Under the pieces are notes generated by a model. The model had not been told where the DNA came from. It saw only the letters and a list, made by a program, of their open reading frames with translations, and made no database searches. Made by a program: the position numbers and the translations under genes. Below are positions 34,277 through 42,517 of a stretch of DNA of 64,000 nt, one piece after another. The DNA comes from Candidatus Saccharimonadota bacterium (GTDB lineage Bacteria; Patescibacteriota; Saccharimonadia; Saccharimonadales; Saccharimonadaceae), in the NCBI GenBank assembly GCA_027450165.1, contig DAIDKE010000004.1:1-64000 (forward strand), in the 5' to 3' direction. Position 1 is the stretch's first letter; the number at the start of each line of letters is the position of its first letter.

Positions 34277-34585
34277 ATGGTAAAAGCAGTCGTAAAAGTC
34301 GGCGGTAAGCAATATGTTGTCGCCGAAAAAGAGACCCTACTGGTGGATCGCCTCCAGGAAGGCACAAAAGAGCTCACTTTGGACGCTCTGCTAGTAATCG
34401 ATGGTGACAAGACAACCGTTGGCGACCCAACCGTCAAGGGTGTAAAAGTTGCCGCCAAGGTCGTAGACGAAGAAGTAAAGGGCGACAAGCTCCGCATTAT
34501 TCGCTACAAGGCCAAAAAGCGCGTTGATACGCAAACCGGTCACCGCCAAAAGTACTCACGCATCGAAATTACTTCGATCAAATAA
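34277..34585 (+). CDS. rplU: 50S ribosomal protein L21
   Basis: This 102-residue protein matches L21 along its length: VVKVGGKQYVV at the start, the basic middle (RIIRYKAKKRVDTQTGHRQKYSRIEI) at the 23S-binding loop. AAGGA lies 8 nt before the ATG. In most bacteria rplU is followed by rpmA (L27); here no rpmA follows and the next gene is parA, so the operon is broken or L27 is encoded elsewhere. Confidence 0.96.
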   Translation: MVKAVVKVGGKQYVVAEKETLLVDRLQEGTKELTLDALLVIDGDKTTVGDPTVKGVKVAAKVVDEEVKGDKLRIIRYKAKKRVDTQTGHRQKYSRIEITSIK

Positions 34586-34589
34586 GCCA

Positions 34590-34723
34590 AGCCAACGTCA
34601 TAAGGTCACGCTCGGGTACACTTTTTAAAAGAACTGCCACTGGCAGTTCTTTTAAGCGTTTGGCTGAAATCGGTTAAAACAACCGATTTCACAACCCCTC
34701 GCTTAGACCTTATGACGTTGGCT
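34590..34723. repeat. Nested inverted repeat element between rplU and parA
   Basis: An 18-bp perfect inverted repeat (AGCCAACGTCATAAGGTC at 34590-34607, its complement at 34706-34723) encloses two further hairpins: 13-15 bp at about 34625-34655 (the rplU terminator) and 10 bp at 34666-34690 (GAAATCGGTT/AACCGATTTC). In RNA or as a cruciform it would form a three-way or four-way junction. No coding sequence fits inside. It could be a structured RNA, a miniature mobile relic or a site used by the neighbouring parAB system. Confidence 0.6.
34625..34655 (+). terminator. Intrinsic terminator of rplU
   Basis: AAAAGAACTGCCA at 34627-34639 pairs with TGGCAGTTCTTTT at 34641-34653. The short T-run is part of the stem. 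It lies inside the nested inverted repeat. Confidence 0.65.
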
Positions 34724-34794
34724 TTGGAGTGTAGGTTGCGTGAAAAGTTTCCTGCTCGTGTTACAATAAATACAGAAGAGGATATAGACAAACA

Positions 34795-35559
34795 GTGGCC
34801 GTAGTAATAGCTGTGACTAATCAAAAGGGGGGTGTTGGTAAGACCACCACTTCTATTAACCTGGCTTATTATTTGGCGAAAAATAACCAAAAAACACTTT
34901 TGGTTGACTGTGATCCGCAGGGCAACGCCACTAGTGGTCTGGGCATCGATAAACAAAAACTCACCGCAACTTTAGTAGAGGTCATGACCGGCCAGCTAAA
35001 TATGGAAACGGTTGTCATCCCGACTGATTACAAGAACTTATGGCTGGTGCCAACCGAATCGACTTTGGCGAACGCCGAGGTTGAGCTAGCGCAAGCCGAT
35101 AAACGCTTTTCACGGCTTAAGACGGCGCTTGAGAATGTGATTGATAGCTATGACTATATTATTATCGACAGCCCGCCAAGCCTGAGTTTGCTAACGGTGA
35201 ACGGCCTAATTGCCGCAAAATACGTTCTGCTGCCGGTCCAGACTGAATTTTACGCTCTAGAAGGCCTTGGCCAGTTGTTGCAGACGATGAAGCTGGTACG
35301 CAAGGGTATGAATCCGGTGCTCGAGCTGTTGGGTGTGCTACCTACAATGTATGACAACCGCACGACCTTAAGCCGCCAGGTGCTCGAAGAAATTAAGCGC
35401 AATTTTCCAGGACGCGTTTTTGAAACTATTATTCCACGTAATATTCGTTTAGCCGAGGCTCCGAGTCACGGTCTGCCAGTGGGGGTTTATGACAAGTTTT
35501 CTAAGGGTTCGCGCGCCTACAAAGCTTTAGCCAAAGAGGTGACTAGTCGTGTCGGCTAA
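34795..35559 (+). CDS. parA: Chromosome partitioning ATPase ParA (Soj)
   Basis: This 254-residue ParA/Soj-type ATPase moves the chromosome origin region with ParB. The deviant Walker A is KGGVGKTT at residues 10-17 (with the second Lys10), DCDPQGNAT follows near 40, and DSPPSLSLLT gives Walker B. There is no N-terminal helix-turn-helix domain, as in chromosomal Soj proteins. The start is GTG at 34795, matched by the family alignment; TGTTACAAT at 34759-34767 is an extended -10 and AGAGGA at about 34777-34782 a modest ribosome binding site. It overlaps parB by 11 nt. Confidence 0.95.
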   Translation: MAVVIAVTNQKGGVGKTTTSINLAYYLAKNNQKTLLVDCDPQGNATSGLGIDKQKLTATLVEVMTGQLNMETVVIPTDYKNLWLVPTESTLANAEVELAQADKRFSRLKTALENVIDSYDYIIIDSPPSLSLLTVNGLIAAKYVLLPVQTEFYALEGLGQLLQTMKLVRKGMNPVLELLGVLPTMYDNRTTLSRQVLEEIKRNFPGRVFETIIPRNIRLAEAPSHGLPVGVYDKFSKGSRAYKALAKEVTSRVG

Positions 35560-36430
35560 AAAAGGTCTCGGTCGCGGTTTTGAGTCGCTGATTCCGACTG
35601 ATCTTTTAGACGAGTCGTTTGACCCAACGGCCAAACAAGACGAACAGGTGAGCGACCTGCGTCAGATTAAACTGACCGAAATTCACACCGACCCCGATCA
35701 GCCACGCCGTAATTTTGATGAAACTGGTATGGCCGAACTAGCGGCTTCAATCAAAGAGCATGGCGTTTTGCAGCCGATTGTTGTTATGCCGCACAAAGGC
35801 GGCTATCAAATTGTTGCCGGTGAGCGGCGTTTTCGCGCTAGCCAAATGGTGGGGCTTACCAAGGTTCCGGCTTTAGTTAGGACTTTGAGCGCCCAGCATA
35901 AACTTGAGCTATCGTTGATCGAGAACTTGCAGCGCCGCGATTTGAACGCTATCGAAACCGCCACGGCTTACCTGAAGTTGCGCGACCAATTTAACCTGTC
36001 GCTTGAGCAAATCGGTCAGCGTGTTGGCGGCAAGTCAGTTAGCGCTGTTAGTAACACCTTGCGTTTATTGAAACTACCTAAAGTTGTTGTGGCAGCCATT
36101 GCCGAAGGCAAGCTTAGTGAAGGCCAGGCCAGGCCATTAATTGGCCTAGACGCACAACTAGCCGAAAGTTTGTTAAAACGCGTTATTGCCGAAAGCTGGA
36201 GCGCGCGCCAAATTGAGCAGTATATTGTTAATCTCAAGCAGTCAGCACCGGCTAAAAGCACCAAGGCGGCTCAAAAGTCACAAACCGGCTATGAATCGCA
36301 GGTTGCCAATCTAAAAAATCGTTTTCAGACCGATGTTAAGATTCGCGTTAACAGCCATGGCGCTGGACAACTTGTTATTCCATTTAAAGATGAGCAAGAC
36401 TTCGAGCGCATCAAAAATTTGCTCGGCTAA
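35549..36430 (+). CDS. parB: Chromosome partitioning protein ParB (Spo0J)
   Basis: This 293-residue protein has the N-terminal ParA-interacting stretch (KKGLGRGFESLIP), the CTP-binding ParB/Srx domain (about 40-135: QPRRNFDETGMAELAASIKEHGVLQPI, GERRFRAS, ENLQRRDLNAIE), the helix-turn-helix (KSVSAVSNTLRLLKLP) and a C-terminal dimer domain. It starts with GTG inside the end of parA. No parS-like TGTTTCACGTGAAACA palindrome was found in the window, so its loading site is elsewhere or diverged. A convergent terminator separates it from lepB. Confidence 0.95.
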   Translation: MSAKKGLGRGFESLIPTDLLDESFDPTAKQDEQVSDLRQIKLTEIHTDPDQPRRNFDETGMAELAASIKEHGVLQPIVVMPHKGGYQIVAGERRFRASQMVGLTKVPALVRTLSAQHKLELSLIENLQRRDLNAIETATAYLKLRDQFNLSLEQIGQRVGGKSVSAVSNTLRLLKLPKVVVAAIAEGKLSEGQARPLIGLDAQLAESLLKRVIAESWSARQIEQYIVNLKQSAPAKSTKAAQKSQTGYESQVANLKNRFQTDVKIRVNSHGAGQLVIPFKDEQDFERIKNLLG

Positions 36431-36454
36431 CTATAGCCTTATTTGAAAATCTAT

Positions 36455-36485
36455 AAAAAACCGGACTAGAAGGTCCGGATTTTGT
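36455..36485 (-). terminator. Terminator of lepB reaching into its stop codon
   Basis: CCGGAC at 36461-36466 pairs with GTCCGG at 36473-36478; read on the minus strand it is followed by six T. The lepB stop codon (36466-36468) lies within this hairpin, so coding and termination overlap. The plus-strand side has only a weak ATTTTG tail for parB. Confidence 0.75.
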
Positions 36486-37065
36486 TAAACGGATAAATTC
36501 GCAAGCTGACCGTACCGACGACATCGTAAAGCGGTATCGTACCCAGGCCATTGCGCGAGTCAAACGAGTAATCACCTTGACGGTGGTCGCCACTCACAAA
36601 TAGCTGACCATCGGGCACAATCGTATCAACCGAGCCGCTGGTTGGACTACCGGGTTCGCCGTGATTGTAATCGTCGGGGTTAAAGCCGTTAGGGTTTTGC
36701 TTGTTATAAACGGTGTATTTGCCATCTTTTAAGACCACATGCTCGCCAGGCAGGCCGATAACCCGTTTGACGATGTATTCATCTTGAATACCAGGCTCGT
36801 AATGCGGGTTTTTAAAGACGATAATTTGACCGCGCTGCGGCACAAACTGCTTGTTTTGCAGGTGGGCAATCGTTACCGGCACGCGGTTAATAATCAAGCG
36901 ATCATTTGTATACAGGGTCTTTTCCATGCTTGGGCCAACCACACTAAAACTACGAAAGATGTAGTTGTTAATAAATAGTGTGCCGACAAGTACACAGACA
37001 ATAAAAATACTGATGTTGATCAGATCTTTAAATAATGGGTGGCGGGTAAAAAAGCCGGCTTCCAT
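36466..37065 (-). CDS. lepB: Signal peptidase I
   Basis: This 199-residue membrane protease cleaves signal peptides of exported proteins. One N-terminal helix (about 14-35) is followed by box B with the nucleophile Ser (VVGPSMEKTLY), box C (RLIINRV), box D with the general base Lys (YIVKRVIGLPGEHV) and box E (SGDHRQGDYSFDSR). It is a compact one-helix form as in Gram-positive bacteria. A TATAAT on the minus strand (37078-37083) lies 12 nt upstream of the ATG, giving at most a very short leader. Likely substrates are the secreted proteins at 30517 and 33313. Confidence 0.95.
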   Translation of the reverse strand: MEAGFFTRHPLFKDLINISIFIVCVLVGTLFINNYIFRSFSVVGPSMEKTLYTNDRLIINRVPVTIAHLQNKQFVPQRGQIIVFKNPHYEPGIQDEYIVKRVIGLPGEHVVLKDGKYTVYNKQNPNGFNPDDYNHGEPGSPTSGSVDTIVPDGQLFVSGDHRQGDYSFDSRNGLGTIPLYDVVGTVSLRIYPFNKIRTF

Positions 37066-37158
37066 AGACTAGAATCTATTATACATGAGCATCGTGGCAA
37101 TAGATACAGCTATTAGGGTTCACTGACCGGCCTTTTTTAGGTATTATAAGATAAGCAT

Positions 37159-38505
37159 ATGAAAAAACCTCCAGCGTCAATCGACGGATTTGTTTCGCGT
37201 CGACCCGGTAGCAAGTTGGGTGATTTACACAATGAAAAAGTTGTGCAAGCGCCCAGCCGGCGTTTGATTGGCCGCCACGATATCGATGCGTCGCTGAAGG
37301 ACATTGAAGAAGCCGCCAAGGGTCAAAAATTGTCGCGCCGTTCACGCCGTCAACTAAAACAAGATAAAAAACGCGCTCGTCGCGGTCGTAGCAAAGTCAA
37401 AAAATTCTTTGTCTCAGCCACGGTCGTAGTTATCTTGGCGGCCATTGGTACGGCTGGCTATTTTGCAACCCAAATTAATTCGGCTGGCACCAAGGTATTC
37501 AAGGGCAGCCTACTTGATATTGTAAAGAACGAGCCGCTCAAACAGGACGCAAATGGTTTTAGTAACTTTTTAATATTAGGCACCTCCGAAGACGACCCCA
37601 ATCACCCCGGCGGCAACCTGACCGACTCGATGATGGTGGTTAGTGTCAATCAAACCACCAAGCAGACCTATATGTTCAGTGTTCCGCGCGACTTGTATGT
37701 TAAATATGGCCAAGCGTGTGTCTCGGGCTACCAGGGTAAAATCAACGCTTACTTTAGCTGCGTCAATGATGGCACCAGCGATGCGGCTGAGAATGACCGA
37801 TTGGCCAAGGCCCAGACATTTATCGGTAATATTTTCGGTCTCGATCTGCAGTACGGTGTTCATGTCAATAATTCCGTGATTCGCGACGCCGTTAACGCCG
37901 TTGGGGGAGTCGATGTTGATATTGAGGGTGACGGCGCCAGCGGTATTCTGGACCGTAACTTCGACTGGCGCTGTAAATATACCTGTTATTACGTCAAATA
38001 CGATAACGGCGTGCATCATTTAGATGGTGATCACGCGCTGTTTTTGGCGATGGCTAGGGGAGATGTGGCGCCAACCTATGGTTTAGCCAATTCCAATTTT
38101 GATCGTGAACAAAACCAGCAAAAAATTCTTTTGGCGCTCAAGGACAAGGCCGTTAGCACTGGCACATTAACCAACCTAAGTGCTATCTCGAAACTGATTA
38201 ACGCGTTTGGCAATAATCTACGCACCAATATTCCAACATCCGAAATAGCCACCTTGGCGCAGTTAGCCCAAGACGTTAAAGGCGGCGATATACACAAAAT
38301 TAATCTTTATGAAGGTGGCGGCAGCGTTGTGACGACCGGACCGTATAACGGCCAAAGCGTTGTGATGCCGGCCGACGGATTATTTGACTATAGCGGACTG
38401 CAGCAGTTCATCACTGAACAGATGTCGGGCGGCTCGCTTGCTCCGGCCAGCTCCGACAGCTCGACGACTAGCCCCGCAACCACCACTCAAACGACCGGCA
38501 ATTAA
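37159..38505 (+). CDS. LytR-CpsA-Psr (LCP) family protein
   Basis: This 448-residue protein has a long basic cytosolic head (1-90), one transmembrane helix (about 91-113), and an extracellular LCP domain (about 135-390) with NFLILGTS, LTDSMMVVSVN, FSVPRDLYV (the conserved Arg/Asp set), and GGVDVDIEG and DGDHALFLAMARG. LCP enzymes attach teichoic-acid-like or other undecaprenyl-linked glycopolymers to peptidoglycan, so this points to a Gram-positive-like wall. The tail is Ser/Thr-rich. TATAAG at 37145-37150 ends 8 nt before the ATG with no Shine-Dalgarno sequence, a predicted leaderless start. Confidence 0.93.
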   Translation: MKKPPASIDGFVSRRPGSKLGDLHNEKVVQAPSRRLIGRHDIDASLKDIEEAAKGQKLSRRSRRQLKQDKKRARRGRSKVKKFFVSATVVVILAAIGTAGYFATQINSAGTKVFKGSLLDIVKNEPLKQDANGFSNFLILGTSEDDPNHPGGNLTDSMMVVSVNQTTKQTYMFSVPRDLYVKYGQACVSGYQGKINAYFSCVNDGTSDAAENDRLAKAQTFIGNIFGLDLQYGVHVNNSVIRDAVNAVGGVDVDIEGDGASGILDRNFDWRCKYTCYYVKYDNGVHHLDGDHALFLAMARGDVAPTYGLANSNFDREQNQQKILLALKDKAVSTGTLTNLSAISKLINAFGNNLRTNIPTSEIATLAQLAQDVKGGDIHKINLYEGGGSVVTTGPYNGQSVVMPADGLFDYSGLQQFITEQMSGGSLAPASSDSSTTSPATTTQTTGN

Positions 38506-38530
38506 TAGTATGTTATTATAGAAGACAGCT

Positions 38531-39364
38531 ATGGCTATGGAGCTTTTAAAGTTCGTAAAACGACGTTCATTTCTCAGTGAAGTGATTTACGTCTGTTTGA
38601 ATGTCGCGTTGGGACTGGCGATGTTGGCATCGATTGCCTTTACCCAGTCAATCACTCTAGGGCTAGTCTTAGTTTTGGTAAGTAAGTGGCGCGTTTTGGC
38701 GGTTCGCCCGCGTTATTGGTTTGCCAATGTTCAAGCTAATTTAGTTGATATTATCGTCAGCGTTAGCTTCGTGCTCGATCTATTCCTAATTAATAATTCG
38801 GCTTATAGCAGCAATCAGCGTTGGTGGGCCATGGGCATATTAACGGCTCTATATGTGGCGTGGCTTTTGTTCCTAAAACCTCGTTCGCGCCGCATTTACA
38901 TGGTAGCCCAGGCTGGGGTGGCGCTGTTTTTGGGCACTGTGACGTTGTTCGCATTTTCGTATGAATGGCCGGTTTCGCTAGTAGTGTTGGGTGTGATGCT
39001 CATTGGTTACGCCACAGCCCGACACACGCTGACTAGCTACGACGACGAGACGCATGTTCTATTTTTGAGCCTGGCTTGGGCTTTGGTGTTGGGTGAATTT
39101 GGCTGGCTAGCCTACCACTGGACGATTGCTTATAGCATTCCGTTTATGACCAGTTTACTCGTTCCTCAGGCCTCGGTGCTAATGTTGGCGCTTGGTTTCT
39201 TGGCCTATCGGGCGTACGATTCGTTCTACCATCATCAAAAAGTTCGCAGCGTCGACGTGCTGCTGCCACTATTGTTTGTGATCGGTCTGTTTGTGGCTCT
39301 ACTGGTCGTTCTGCCATTAATCTTTTGTCATTCGGTCGACTGTACCGGCTTTATCAACGTCTAG
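38531..39364 (+). CDS. Polytopic membrane protein, unknown
   Basis: This protein of up to 277 residues has about eight hydrophobic helices and few charged loops, with no signature motif. The first candidate start is ATG at 38531 and a second ATG at 38537 is equally possible; TATTAT at 38514-38519 lies close upstream and no Shine-Dalgarno sequence is seen. It converges with prmC, overlapping it by 4 nt at the stop codons. Such proteins with paired short helices can be transporters or glycolipid-synthesis partners, but nothing here allows a choice. Confidence 0.7.
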   Translation: MAMELLKFVKRRSFLSEVIYVCLNVALGLAMLASIAFTQSITLGLVLVLVSKWRVLAVRPRYWFANVQANLVDIIVSVSFVLDLFLINNSAYSSNQRWWAMGILTALYVAWLLFLKPRSRRIYMVAQAGVALFLGTVTLFAFSYEWPVSLVVLGVMLIGYATARHTLTSYDDETHVLFLSLAWALVLGEFGWLAYHWTIAYSIPFMTSLLVPQASVLMLALGFLAYRAYDSFYHHQKVRSVDVLLPLLFVIGLFVALLVVLPLIFCHSVDCTGFINV

Positions 39365-40185
39365 ATAAATTTCAAAGTCACACAGTAACCGTTAGTGCGT
39401 ACCAGCTCAAAGCTGGTAGTTTTGGCGCTTTTGATGATTTCTTCGTGCTGTGTTAAGTCGGCCTCTAAGATCAGATAGCCACCATGATTCAGGCGACCAG
39501 GCGCCTCATTTAGCAGACGATTAATCAAGGCCAGGCCGTTATCATCGGCAAACAGCGCCAGTTCTGGCTCATGCTTGGTCTCGGGTGAACGACCCCAACT
39601 GCGATCGACGTACGGCAAATTAGCCAAAATAATATCGGCCTGAAACGGACAATTATCAAGTAAATCACTCTGTAAAATAGTCACTGTCGCGTTAAGCTGG
39701 CGGGCATTATTTTCGGCCACTGTTAAGGCGTGGCGGCTAACATCGAGCAACGTAACATCCAGCTCGGGTACTTCTAGTTTGGCTGTAATGCCCAGCGCGC
39801 CGCTACCGGTACCGACATCGACTAAACGCCAAGCTGGCTGAATCATGGCGATCGCCGGCGGAATAATTTCTTTGAGCGACTCAATAATTGCCTCGGACTC
39901 GGGGCGGGGAATAAGTGTCGCTGTGTTGACGGTAAAACGACGACCGTAAAATTCCTTGTGGCCAATAATATAGGCCACCGGTACGCGATCAAGTCGCAAT
40001 AACAGACGGGCGTCAGCAATTTCTTGTTGTCGATCATCTAAATCATCATCGCCATGCGCGTGCAGGAAAGTTCGCGATTGACGAATGGTATGCGCCAAAA
40101 TCACCTCGGCGTCAAGCCGGGCAGTGTCAATCCCGATTTCTCGCAGTTGGTGCGCGGCTTGTTTTAACCATTGCGCTATTGTCAT
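39361..40185 (-). CDS. prmC: Release factor glutamine methyltransferase PrmC (HemK)
   Basis: This 274-residue enzyme methylates the GGQ glutamine of release factors. It has the N-terminal helical domain (LDAEVILAHTIRQSRTFLHAH), the SAM-binding DVGTGSGALGI motif near residue 120 and the catalytic NxPY as NLPY (the family norm is NPPY). It lies 32 nt downstream of prfA, its substrate gene, a conserved pairing. On the minus strand TGTTATAAT ends 6 nt before the ATG (-10 complement 40192-40197), so besides read-through from prfA a leaderless internal promoter is likely. Confidence 0.95.
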   Translation of the reverse strand: MTIAQWLKQAAHQLREIGIDTARLDAEVILAHTIRQSRTFLHAHGDDDLDDRQQEIADARLLLRLDRVPVAYIIGHKEFYGRRFTVNTATLIPRPESEAIIESLKEIIPPAIAMIQPAWRLVDVGTGSGALGITAKLEVPELDVTLLDVSRHALTVAENNARQLNATVTILQSDLLDNCPFQADIILANLPYVDRSWGRSPETKHEPELALFADDNGLALINRLLNEAPGRLNHGGYLILEADLTQHEEIIKSAKTTSFELVRTNGYCVTLKFI

Positions 40186-40217
40186 AAGTATATTATAACA
40201 TAAATTTATGTCTAAAT

Positions 40218-41288
40218 TTAGCTTGAAGCACCCTGGGCTTTAAGCTCGCGCTCGTAGGCTTGCAGGTGCTCAACCAAGTCGTCTATATCGCCGTTCATCG
40301 CAGCGGGGATATTACTACGTGAGTAACCGATGCGGTGGTCGGTGATTCGGTCTTGCGGGAAGTTATAAGTACGGATTTTCTCGCTGCGGTCACCCGAGCC
40401 AATCAGTGAGCGGCGCTCGGCGGTGAGTTTAGCGTTTTCTTCGTCAATTTTAATCTGTAGCAAACGGGCACGCAGCACGCCCATGGCTTTGTCTTTGTTT
40501 TTGATCTGCGACTTTTCGTCTTGGTTGGTTACCACCATGCCGGTTGGCAGGTGAGTAATACGCACGGCGCTGTCGGTGGTGTTAACCGATTGGCCACCAT
40601 GACCCGAGGCGCGGAAAATATCAATTCTTAGGTCATTTGGATCGATTTGAATATCGGCCTCTTCGGCTTCTGGCAAAACCGCCACCGTCACCGTACTGGT
40701 GTGAATGCGGCCCTGGCTTTCGGTAACCGGCACGCGCTGCACACGGTGAACGCCCGATTCAAACTTCAACTTCGAGTACGGTGCGTCGCCCTTAACCCCA
40801 AAAATAACTTCCTTGTAACCACCGGCGTCATTGGCGCTCTCGCTAATTAGTTCGGTTTTTAGGTTGTGGATTTCGCAGTAGCGCAAATACATTCGGTATA
40901 GTTCAGCTGCAAACAGGCTGGCCTCATCACCACCGGCGCCGGCGCGAATTTCAATGATAATGTTCTTCTCGTCGTTCGGGTCTTTCGGAGCCAGCATAAC
41001 GAACAGCTCGTTTTCTAGTTCTTCTAGCCGTTTTTCAGTAGTGGCGACTTCTTCTTTGGCAAGTTCGGCCAATTCGTCGCTGCCGCCAGCTAGTTCACGA
41101 GCCTCGGCTAACTGTTTCTCGAGCGTGTCTTGCTCGTCCAGCTTCGCTAAAATCGTCTCCAGCTCATTCAGGCGTTTGTTTTTAGTACTAAAATTAGGAT
41201 CAGTATAGGAATCTGGCTGCGCTAAAAAATTGCCAAGTTCTTGCTTCTCGGCTAAAAGTTCATCTTTGTTCAGGTTTATCTTCGGCAT
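40218..41288 (-). CDS. prfA: Peptide chain release factor 1
   Basis: This 356-residue RF1 reads UAA/UAG stop codons. The GGQ loop (SGHGGQSVN) and the PVT tripeptide in [15 protein letters not shown], the RF1-type stop-codon reader, are present. Domain 1 is a long helical coiled coil at the N-terminus. The minus-strand TATAAT (complement 41300-41305) lies 11 nt before the ATG with an AGGA within that gap. It is upstream of prmC. Confidence 0.96.
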   Translation of the reverse strand: MPKINLNKDELLAEKQELGNFLAQPDSYTDPNFSTKNKRLNELETILAKLDEQDTLEKQLAEARELAGGSDELAELAKEEVATTEKRLEELENELFVMLAPKDPNDEKNIIIEIRAGAGGDEASLFAAELYRMYLRYCEIHNLKTELISESANDAGGYKEVIFGVKGDAPYSKLKFESGVHRVQRVPVTESQGRIHTSTVTVAVLPEAEEADIQIDPNDLRIDIFRASGHGGQSVNTTDSAVRITHLPTGMVVTNQDEKSQIKNKDKAMGVLRARLLQIKIDEENAKLTAERRSLIGSGDRSEKIRTYNFPQDRITDHRIGYSRSNIPAAMNGDIDDLVEHLQAYERELKAQGASS

Positions 41289-41311
41289 AATTAATTCCTA
41301 TTATACAAGAA

Positions 41312-41438
41312 ATAACCGGTTGCTACTTCTTATATCTTCGCCCGGTGAGGTTTCGGAGAATCTTGAGTTTGCATCAGGAATCTCCGAAACCTCAGCCTTA
41401 TAATTACGGGCTCAGATACAAGAGTAGCAACCGGTTAT
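41312..41438. repeat. Nested inverted repeat element between rpmE and prfA
   Basis: A 16-bp perfect inverted repeat (ATAACCGGTTGCTACT at 41312-41327 and its complement at 41423-41438) encloses a perfect 14-bp hairpin (TGAGGTTTCGGAGA 41346-41359 with TCTCCGAAACCTCA 41381-41394); a minor GCCCG/CGGGC pair (41340-41344, 41407-41411) lies between. The plan matches the element at 34590-34723, although the sequences differ. It lies downstream of rpmE in the direction of transcription and upstream of prfA. No ORF fits inside. Confidence 0.6.
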
Positions 41439-41447
41439 CTATGTATA

Positions 41448-41768
41448 CTATTTAGCGTCTTTTTTGGCTTTAGCAGCGGCTGATTTCTTAGCCTTGTTAG
41501 CCAGAGCGGCCTTACGGTCGGCAGCAGCAGCGGCACGAGCCTTAAAGCGGTCGACACGACCTTCGGTGTCGATAATCTTTTCTTCACCAGTAAAGAACGG
41601 GTGAGAGGCGCTTGAGATGTGCACCTTAACTAGTGGATATTCGTTACCATCTTCCCATTTGATGGTCTCGTTGGTCTGCGCCGTACTCTGAGTAAGGAAC
41701 GCAAAACCGGCAACCTCGTCGCTAAATACGACAGGCCTGTAGTCGGCTGGGTGTAAATTCTTTTTCAT
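41448..41768 (-). CDS. rpmE2: 50S ribosomal protein L31 type B with Ala/Lys tail
   Basis: This 106-residue protein starts [18 protein letters not shown] and contains [26 protein letters not shown] (broken here as two parts), typical of L31. The zinc-binding Cys residues of type A are absent, so this is type B. A C-terminal Ala/Lys-rich extension (about 78-106) is longer than usual and may contact rRNA. TATAAT (complement 41779-41784) ends 10 nt before the ATG on the minus strand and no Shine-Dalgarno sequence is seen. An unusual nested repeat follows. Confidence 0.93.
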   Translation of the reverse strand: MKKNLHPADYRPVVFSDEVAGFAFLTQSTAQTNETIKWEDGNEYPLVKVHISSASHPFFTGEEKIIDTEGRVDRFKARAAAAADRKAALANKAKKSAAAKAKKDAK

Positions 41769-41841
41769 AATCTTGGTAATTATATCTGTTTTTGATTGAT
41801 TTGTCTAGAGATGGATTTTATCTCGAAAACGTGGCATCTGA

Positions 41842-41869
41842 TTGAAAAATATTTATTTTATGTTATACT
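41842..41869 (+). promoter_or_regulatory. Promoter of the unknown gene at 41876
   Basis: TTGAAA at 41842-41847, a 16-nt spacer and TATACT at 41864-41869 (preceded by TGT). The ATG follows after 6 nt, one of the clearest leaderless cases. Confidence 0.8.
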
Positions 41870-41875
41870 ACCGCT

Positions 41876-42400
41876 ATGGATATCACTCCACATCCTCCGC
41901 TTGAAGAACAACCCAAAAAATACCCTGAAGGTTTGGCTACTACCGAGCACGTCCGCACGTTGGTAAGAACGGCTATCGACAAGGTTGAGCAGTTGGGTAT
42001 GCCATGGGGTGATGAGGCTGGTTGGACGTTTATGACTTGTACTTTCGATTTAGAGCAACTGGAGCTGGCTGTTCCAAATGCGGTCGCGACTTTATATTAT
42101 CCTAGGGAAATCAATGTCACTATTCCAATGGTCAACGATCCGTCATTGGCGGCCTGCGAACTCACAAAAACAGTACTTGGCAGCGACGGCGAACCTCACA
42201 GCGAAGCTATCAAGGTCTTCGTTACTGACGGACAATATAGCTTGCTACATGAGTATGACGGCAAGCCGGCCAATCCTTACGGCACCGATTCGGGCTATTC
42301 AAGGGCTTTAGTAAAGGCCAGAGAAGTCGCGGCTTATAACGACATCCTTAAAGCCGCTAACCACACGACCGTTTTATTTAGTGGTAATGAGCAGCAATAG
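41876..42400 (+). CDS. Hypothetical protein
   Basis: This 174-residue mixed alpha/beta protein was not recognised. It has a Pro/Glu-rich head (HPPLEEQPKKYPEG), a helix (TEHVRTLVRTAIDKVEQLG), several beta strands with ATLYYPREINVTIPMV, and a C-terminal helix (SRALVKAREVAAYNDILKAA). No signal peptide, membrane helix or catalytic motif is visible. A TATACT box ends 6 nt before the ATG. It stands alone between rpmE and rpsB, with its own promoter. Confidence 0.75.
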   Translation: MDITPHPPLEEQPKKYPEGLATTEHVRTLVRTAIDKVEQLGMPWGDEAGWTFMTCTFDLEQLELAVPNAVATLYYPREINVTIPMVNDPSLAACELTKTVLGSDGEPHSEAIKVFVTDGQYSLLHEYDGKPANPYGTDSGYSRALVKAREVAAYNDILKAANHTTVLFSGNEQQ

Positions 42401-42423
42401 GGCTTTTCAATAGCACTATAATC

Positions 42424-42517
42424 TGTTATACTAATTCAGTAAATAATTTTAATGACACAGCTTTTCGCATAAACTCCTGAATTTTCAGGGCGAAAGGCGA
42501 GGAACAAGGAGTTCTAC
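42424..42517 (+). promoter_or_regulatory. rpsB promoter and structured leader with sequestered ribosome binding site
   Basis: An extended -10 TGTTATACT lies at 42424-42432. In the leader, CTTTTCGC (42461-42468) pairs with GCGAAAG (42490-42496), and CCTGA/TCAGG (42476-42480, 42485-42489) forms the inner hairpin. Alternatively AACTCCT (42472-42478) can pair perfectly with AGGAGTT (42507-42513), the Shine-Dalgarno site before the ATG at 42518. The two folds exclude each other, as expected of a feedback switch by S2 or by the ribosome. Confidence 0.55.

Noticed and set aside
34586-36440. parS centromere sites near parAB
   Set aside because: No match to TGTTTCACGTGAAACA or a clear variant was seen; the nested repeat does not resemble it.
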